Position numbers and translations under genes: made by a program
Part shown: positions 4,391 through 5,792 of the stretch, in pieces
Layout of the letters: each line of letters begins with the position of its first letter
Position numbering within the stretch: the first letter of the stretch is position 1
DNA from: Candidatus Hydrothermarchaeota archaeon
GTDB lineage: Archaea > Hydrothermarchaeota > Hydrothermarchaeia > Hydrothermarchaeales > WAQR01
DNA: 5,792 bases
Reading direction: 5' to 3'
NCBI GenBank assembly: GCA_015520145.1
Contig: WAQR01000121.1
Coordinates: 1-5,792 of the forward strand
The notes under the pieces: generated by a model
Told to the model about the DNA's origin: nothing
The model's input: only the letters and a program-made list of their open reading frames with translations
The model's database searches: none

Positions 4391-5705
4391 AACCGCGCAT
4401 CATCCTTGCCAGCGGCCCTTTTCCAAACCGCCCCTTCATCATGGCCTTCAATGCCCGTTTCATCGTATTGTAATACGTCATGAGTTCTTTAATCTCTTCT
4501 GTCTTAGTACCAGAACCCCTGGCAATCCTCCTTATCCTTGAAGAGTTTATTATTTTCGGTTTATTCTTCTCTTCCGCGGTCATGGAGTTCATGATTGTCA
4601 TAAATTTGTCCATCTTCTCCTCGGTAACCTGCGAGGCTTCTTTTGGCAGGGACATCCCGATACCGGGTATCATCTTCATGATGCTGCCTATAGGGCCCAT
4701 CTTTCTCAATGCCAGGATCTGGTTTTGCAGGTCGACGAGGGTAAATTCTCCTTTAAGTATATTTTCCATCTGGTCTTTACCGAGTTCGTCAAGTTCTCTT
4801 GCCTTTTCCATCAATGTTTTGAGGTCTCCCATCCCGAGTATCCTGGAGATGAATCTGTCGGGGTCAAAGGGTTCAAGATCAGCTATCTTCTCACCTGTAC
4901 CGATGAACCTTATAGGAGAGGACGTCCTGGCCACGGCAGACAGCGCGCCACCTCCTTTCGCAGAGCCGTCAAGTTTTGTGAGGATCACCCCGGTTATTCC
5001 CACTGCTTCGTGGAATGCCTGTGCCTGGACACCTGCCTGCTGGCCGATGCTGGAGTCGATTACCAGGAGGCGTTCGTCTGGTTTAAACACTTCCAGGATC
5101 TCTTTCATCTCTTCAAAGAGCTCCTTCTCTGAACTGTGTCTACCTGCGGTATCCAGGATGATAACGTCGGTCTTTTTCGCACCCTGAAGCCCTTTTTTCA
5201 ATATTTCGATTGGATTTTTGTTTTCCGGCTCGCCGTAAACTGCAAGGTTTAAGGGTTCTGATAACTGGACAAGCTGCTCATATGCCGCGGGCCTTTTTGT
5301 ATCCGCGGCGATTACATAGGGTCGAAGCCCTCTTTTTTGCAGAAATTTCGATAGTTTCACAATGGTTGTGGTCTTCCCTGAACCCTGGAGGCCGACCATC
5401 ATGATCCTGGATCCAGCTGCTGGCAGAAACTCTTCCTTTTCTCCTAGAAGGGCTACGAGCTCTTCATAGACTATCCTTAAAATATGCTCTTTTTTTGAAA
5501 GCCCCGGTTTTGGCTTCTCTTTTAAAGCCCTGTCTTCAACCGTCTTTGAGAGATCCATTACCAGCTTTACATTTACATCCGAGGTTAGGAGTGCCCTCTG
5601 TATATCTTTTACAACTTCTTTTATCAGTTTTTCATCAATAAGAGATGCAAACGTGATCTTTTTTACAATCTTTGTCAGTGAGTCTGAGAGCATTTCGAGA
5701 GTCAT
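4383..5705 (-). CDS. srp54: Signal recognition particle GTPase SRP54
   Basis: SRP54 binds signal sequences on ribosomes and, with 7S RNA and the receptor FtsY, delivers nascent chains to the Sec translocon. The 440 residues are normal for archaea. The N domain covers about 1-95. The G domain shows G1 GLQGSGKTT (105-113), the DTKRPAA loop (135-141, commonly DTYRPAA), DTAGR (185-189), TKLD (243-246) and GTGEK (269-273). The M domain begins near 295, with methionine-rich helices, a PIGSIMKMIPG finger-loop region (338-348) and the RNA-binding stretch SSRIRRIARGSGTK (388-401). The start MTLEMLSDSL aligns with archaeal SRP54 N-termini; Met5 is a weaker alternative. It is transcribed alone in this window, converging on tfs with 55 nt between the stop codons. 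No strong Shine-Dalgarno is visible, so a short leader is likely. Confidence 0.97.
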   Translation of the reverse strand: MTLEMLSDSLTKIVKKITFASLIDEKLIKEVVKDIQRALLTSDVNVKLVMDLSKTVEDRALKEKPKPGLSKKEHILRIVYEELVALLGEKEEFLPAAGSRIMMVGLQGSGKTTTIVKLSKFLQKRGLRPYVIAADTKRPAAYEQLVQLSEPLNLAVYGEPENKNPIEILKKGLQGAKKTDVIILDTAGRHSSEKELFEEMKEILEVFKPDERLLVIDSSIGQQAGVQAQAFHEAVGITGVILTKLDGSAKGGGALSAVARTSSPIRFIGTGEKIADLEPFDPDRFISRILGMGDLKTLMEKARELDELGKDQMENILKGEFTLVDLQNQILALRKMGPIGSIMKMIPGIGMSLPKEASQVTEEKMDKFMTIMNSMTAEEKNKPKIINSSRIRRIARGSGTKTEEIKELMTYYNTMKRALKAMMKGRFGKGPLARMMRGFR

Positions 5706-5743
5706 TTTGTATCATCAACACAAAAGATATCTTACTAGATATA

Positions 5744-5758
5744 ACCTTAATAAATGTT
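5744..5758 (-). promoter_or_regulatory. Putative srp54 promoter (TATA box)
   Basis: On the - strand the sequence reads AAACATTTATTAAGG, with TTTATTAA at 5754-5747 as a TATA-like box and an A-rich BRE-like stretch just upstream. Transcription starting about 25 nt downstream (near 5725) would leave a leader of roughly 20 nt before ATG 5705. Confidence 0.5.
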
Positions 5759-5763
5759 TGCTC

Positions 5764-5791
5764 GTGTTAGGCTTTGTGTGTTAGGCATTGA
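5764..5791. repeat. 14-bp direct repeat upstream of the srp54 promoter
   Basis: GTGTTAGGCTTTGT (5764-5777) is followed directly by GTGTTAGGCATTGA (5778-5791), matching at 12 of 14 positions. It lies just upstream of the BRE/TATA region of srp54 and touches the window edge, so further copies may lie outside. It could be an operator, an activator site or part of a longer tandem repeat. Confidence 0.65.
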
Positions 5792-5792
5792 G

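Noticed and set aside
4480..5187. 235-codon + strand open frame
   Set aside because: It lies fully antisense to srp54, whose protein motifs are unmistakable. Its translation has no recognisable domain.
1..5792. CRISPR arrays, tRNA or rRNA genes, insertion sequences, toxin-antitoxin or defence genes
   Set aside because: I saw no spaced long repeats, cloverleaf-like segments, transposase motifs or terminal inverted repeats on either strand.

Overview
The window reads as a piece of a euryarchaeal chromosome. The evidence is the gene set: archaeal RNA polymerase subunit L, the exosome cap protein Csl4, a TFS-type cleavage factor, archaeal SRP54 and a METTL5-like methyltransferase. AT-rich TATA-type boxes, GGTGA/GAGG ribosome sites and many AGA/AGG/ATA codons agree. 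A finer assignment (for example an ANME-1-like or Archaeoglobi-like lineage) would be a guess; no rRNA or lineage marker is present.

Layout. At 2-79 (+) is the 3' end of a gene, perhaps glutaredoxin-like. At 80-396 there is an AT-rich promoter-like stretch, a possible 14-codon leader ORF (194-238) and an unrecognised 50-residue ORF (244-396), closed by a short palindrome and a T6 run. At 400-1251 (-) is a divergent TatC-family membrane protein. A shared AT-rich promoter region near 1282-1303 separates it from a tight five-gene block on the + strand (1357-4327). That block encodes a METTL5-like rRNA adenine methyltransferase, Csl4, RpoL carrying a helix-hairpin-helix (HhH) domain, an RNase III-like/Nudix fusion, and TFS. 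At 4383-5705 (-) is srp54, converging on the operon across a 10-bp tandem repeat. Its own promoter and a 14-bp direct repeat lie at the right edge.

How the genes work together. The + strand block is an archaeal information-processing operon: rRNA modification, RNA decay, RNA polymerase assembly and RNA polymerase backtrack rescue. Its last four genes are spaced by +2, -1 and -28 nt, so translational coupling is likely. SRP54 and TatC supply the two protein-targeting routes (Sec/SRP and Tat) but are transcribed separately.

What is unusual. No new defence or mobile system is visible. The most noteworthy signals are two neighbouring domain accretions in an otherwise conservative operon. RpoL has an HhH module apparently inserted before its C-terminal helix. 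An archaeal RNase III-like domain is joined to a Nudix hydrolase through a low-complexity acidic linker, and that linker contains a good internal ribosome site and ATG. TatC also lacks expected conserved acidic residues.
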